A program made the position numbers and the translations under genes. From Alphaproteobacteria bacterium (lineage in GTDB: Bacteria; Pseudomonadota; Alphaproteobacteria; Puniceispirillales; Puniceispirillaceae), in contig JADHLK010000074.1 in NCBI GenBank assembly GCA_016780695.1, positions 1 to 6,579 of the forward strand: a DNA stretch of 6,579 bases, written 5' to 3'. Shown in pieces: positions 6,309 through 6,579 of the stretch (within the stretch, counting starts at the first letter, position 1; every line of letters begins with the position of its first letter). The notes beneath the pieces were generated by a model. It made no database searches and had not been told where the DNA came from. It was given only the letters and a program-made list of their open reading frames with translations.

Positions 6309-6379
6309 AAGGGTATTTGGATAGGGGCTGAGGCTCGGTGGCAACCGGCCAGTCCGGCTTTCCGCGGGGGAACAAATAG

Positions 6380-6511
6380 ATGGATACCAAAAATCTCGAC
6401 AAACAGGCACAAACGCATCTGGCCTTTTATCAGAACAGCATCAATTTTGCGAAATACTGCATCATCGCAATCGTGCTGGTGCTGGTTTTGATGGCCATTT
6501 TTCTGCTCTAG
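6380..6511 (+). CDS. Small aa3-type cytochrome c oxidase subunit IV-like membrane protein
   Basis: A 43-residue protein. The first part, MDTKNLDKQAQTHLAFYQNS (1-20), is polar and faces the cytoplasm if the family topology holds. From about residue 21 to the end a single membrane helix follows, ending in VLVLMAIFLL. This layout and the AFYQNSI...LMAIFLL pattern fit the very small alphaproteobacterial subunit IV of aa3-type cytochrome c oxidase (Pfam COX4_pro_2 as I recall), a one-helix accessory subunit of unclear role. GGGGGA at 6366-6371 lies 8 bases before the ATG, a good ribosome site. A strong terminator follows 23 bp after the stop, which supports it as a real gene. No other oxidase genes are in the window. 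With a protein this short the family match is by pattern only; an unrelated one-helix protein is the alternative. Confidence 0.82.
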   Translation: MDTKNLDKQAQTHLAFYQNSINFAKYCIIAIVLVLVLMAIFLL

Positions 6512-6534
6512 AAAGGGGCTGGAAACAGGCAAAT

Positions 6535-6571
6535 AAAAAGGGCGCCTGCCGCTATGGCAAGCGCCCTTTTT
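6535..6571 (+). terminator. Intrinsic, probably bidirectional, transcription terminator
   Basis: GGGCGC (6540-6545) pairs with GCGCCC (6561-6566). Inside it TGCC (6547-6550) pairs with GGCA (6556-6559) around a GCTAT loop, with one C-A mismatch between the two stems. The outer stem is flanked by AAAAA (6535-6539) and TTTTT (6567-6571), so a U-run would follow it on either strand. It ends the purM-purN-subunit IV transcript and could also stop a gene entering from the right. Confidence 0.93.
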
Positions 6572-6579
6572 CTTTGCCT

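Noticed and set aside
6340..6365. Short inverted repeat CCGG-N5-CCGG after purN, considered as a terminator
   Set aside because: Stem of only four strong pairs and no following T-run; the real terminator is at 6535-6571.
1..6579. Mobile elements, CRISPR array, defence or toxin-antitoxin system, tRNA or rRNA, riboswitch
   Set aside because: No direct-repeat arrays, terminal inverted repeats, transposase or toxin-like frames and no RNA-gene pattern seen on either strand; the coding space is filled by conserved housekeeping genes.

Overview
This window looks like ordinary chromosomal DNA from an alphaproteobacterium. The evidence is a combination of families: an EipB/DUF1849 periplasmic protein, an HdaA-type DnaA regulator, and a 43-residue alphaproteobacterial-type aa3 cytochrome oxidase subunit IV. 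The DNA is GC-rich by eye. The lineage cannot be fixed from the sequence alone; a marine group such as SAR116, or a Rhodospirillales relative, is only a guess. There are no mobile elements, CRISPR arrays, rRNA or tRNA genes, and gene density is very high.

Layout from left to right. (1) The left edge holds the first 163 codons of a secreted EipB-like protein on the minus strand, cut by the window end. (2) A 155-bp divergent gap separates it from rnd (ribonuclease D) on the plus strand. (3) rnd runs tail to tail into a three-gene minus-strand operon and overlaps its last gene by 11 bp. In transcription order the operon is a DUF2066 exported protein, hdaA, then an atypical short-chain dehydrogenase; its gaps are 10 and 20 bp. 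(4) A 105-bp divergent promoter region follows and carries a perfect DnaA-box match (TTATTCACA). (5) On the plus strand come purM and purN, 3 bp apart. They are followed by a short gap, a tiny membrane-protein gene (aa3 oxidase subunit IV) and a strong intrinsic terminator at the right edge.

How the genes work together. purM and purN encode two steps of de novo purine synthesis (PurN makes FGAR, PurM makes AIR). HdaA resets the replication initiator DnaA to its ADP form when bound to the sliding clamp. RNase D trims structured RNAs. The hda-DUF2066 / purM-purN divergent arrangement is, from memory, also seen in gammaproteobacteria such as Pseudomonas, so this looks like an old conserved neighbourhood rather than an accessory island.

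No undescribed system is evident. The points most worth a second look are the DnaA box in the promoter of the operon that encodes the DnaA inactivator, the SDR lacking the canonical Tyr/Lys pair, and the very small oxidase gene behind purN.
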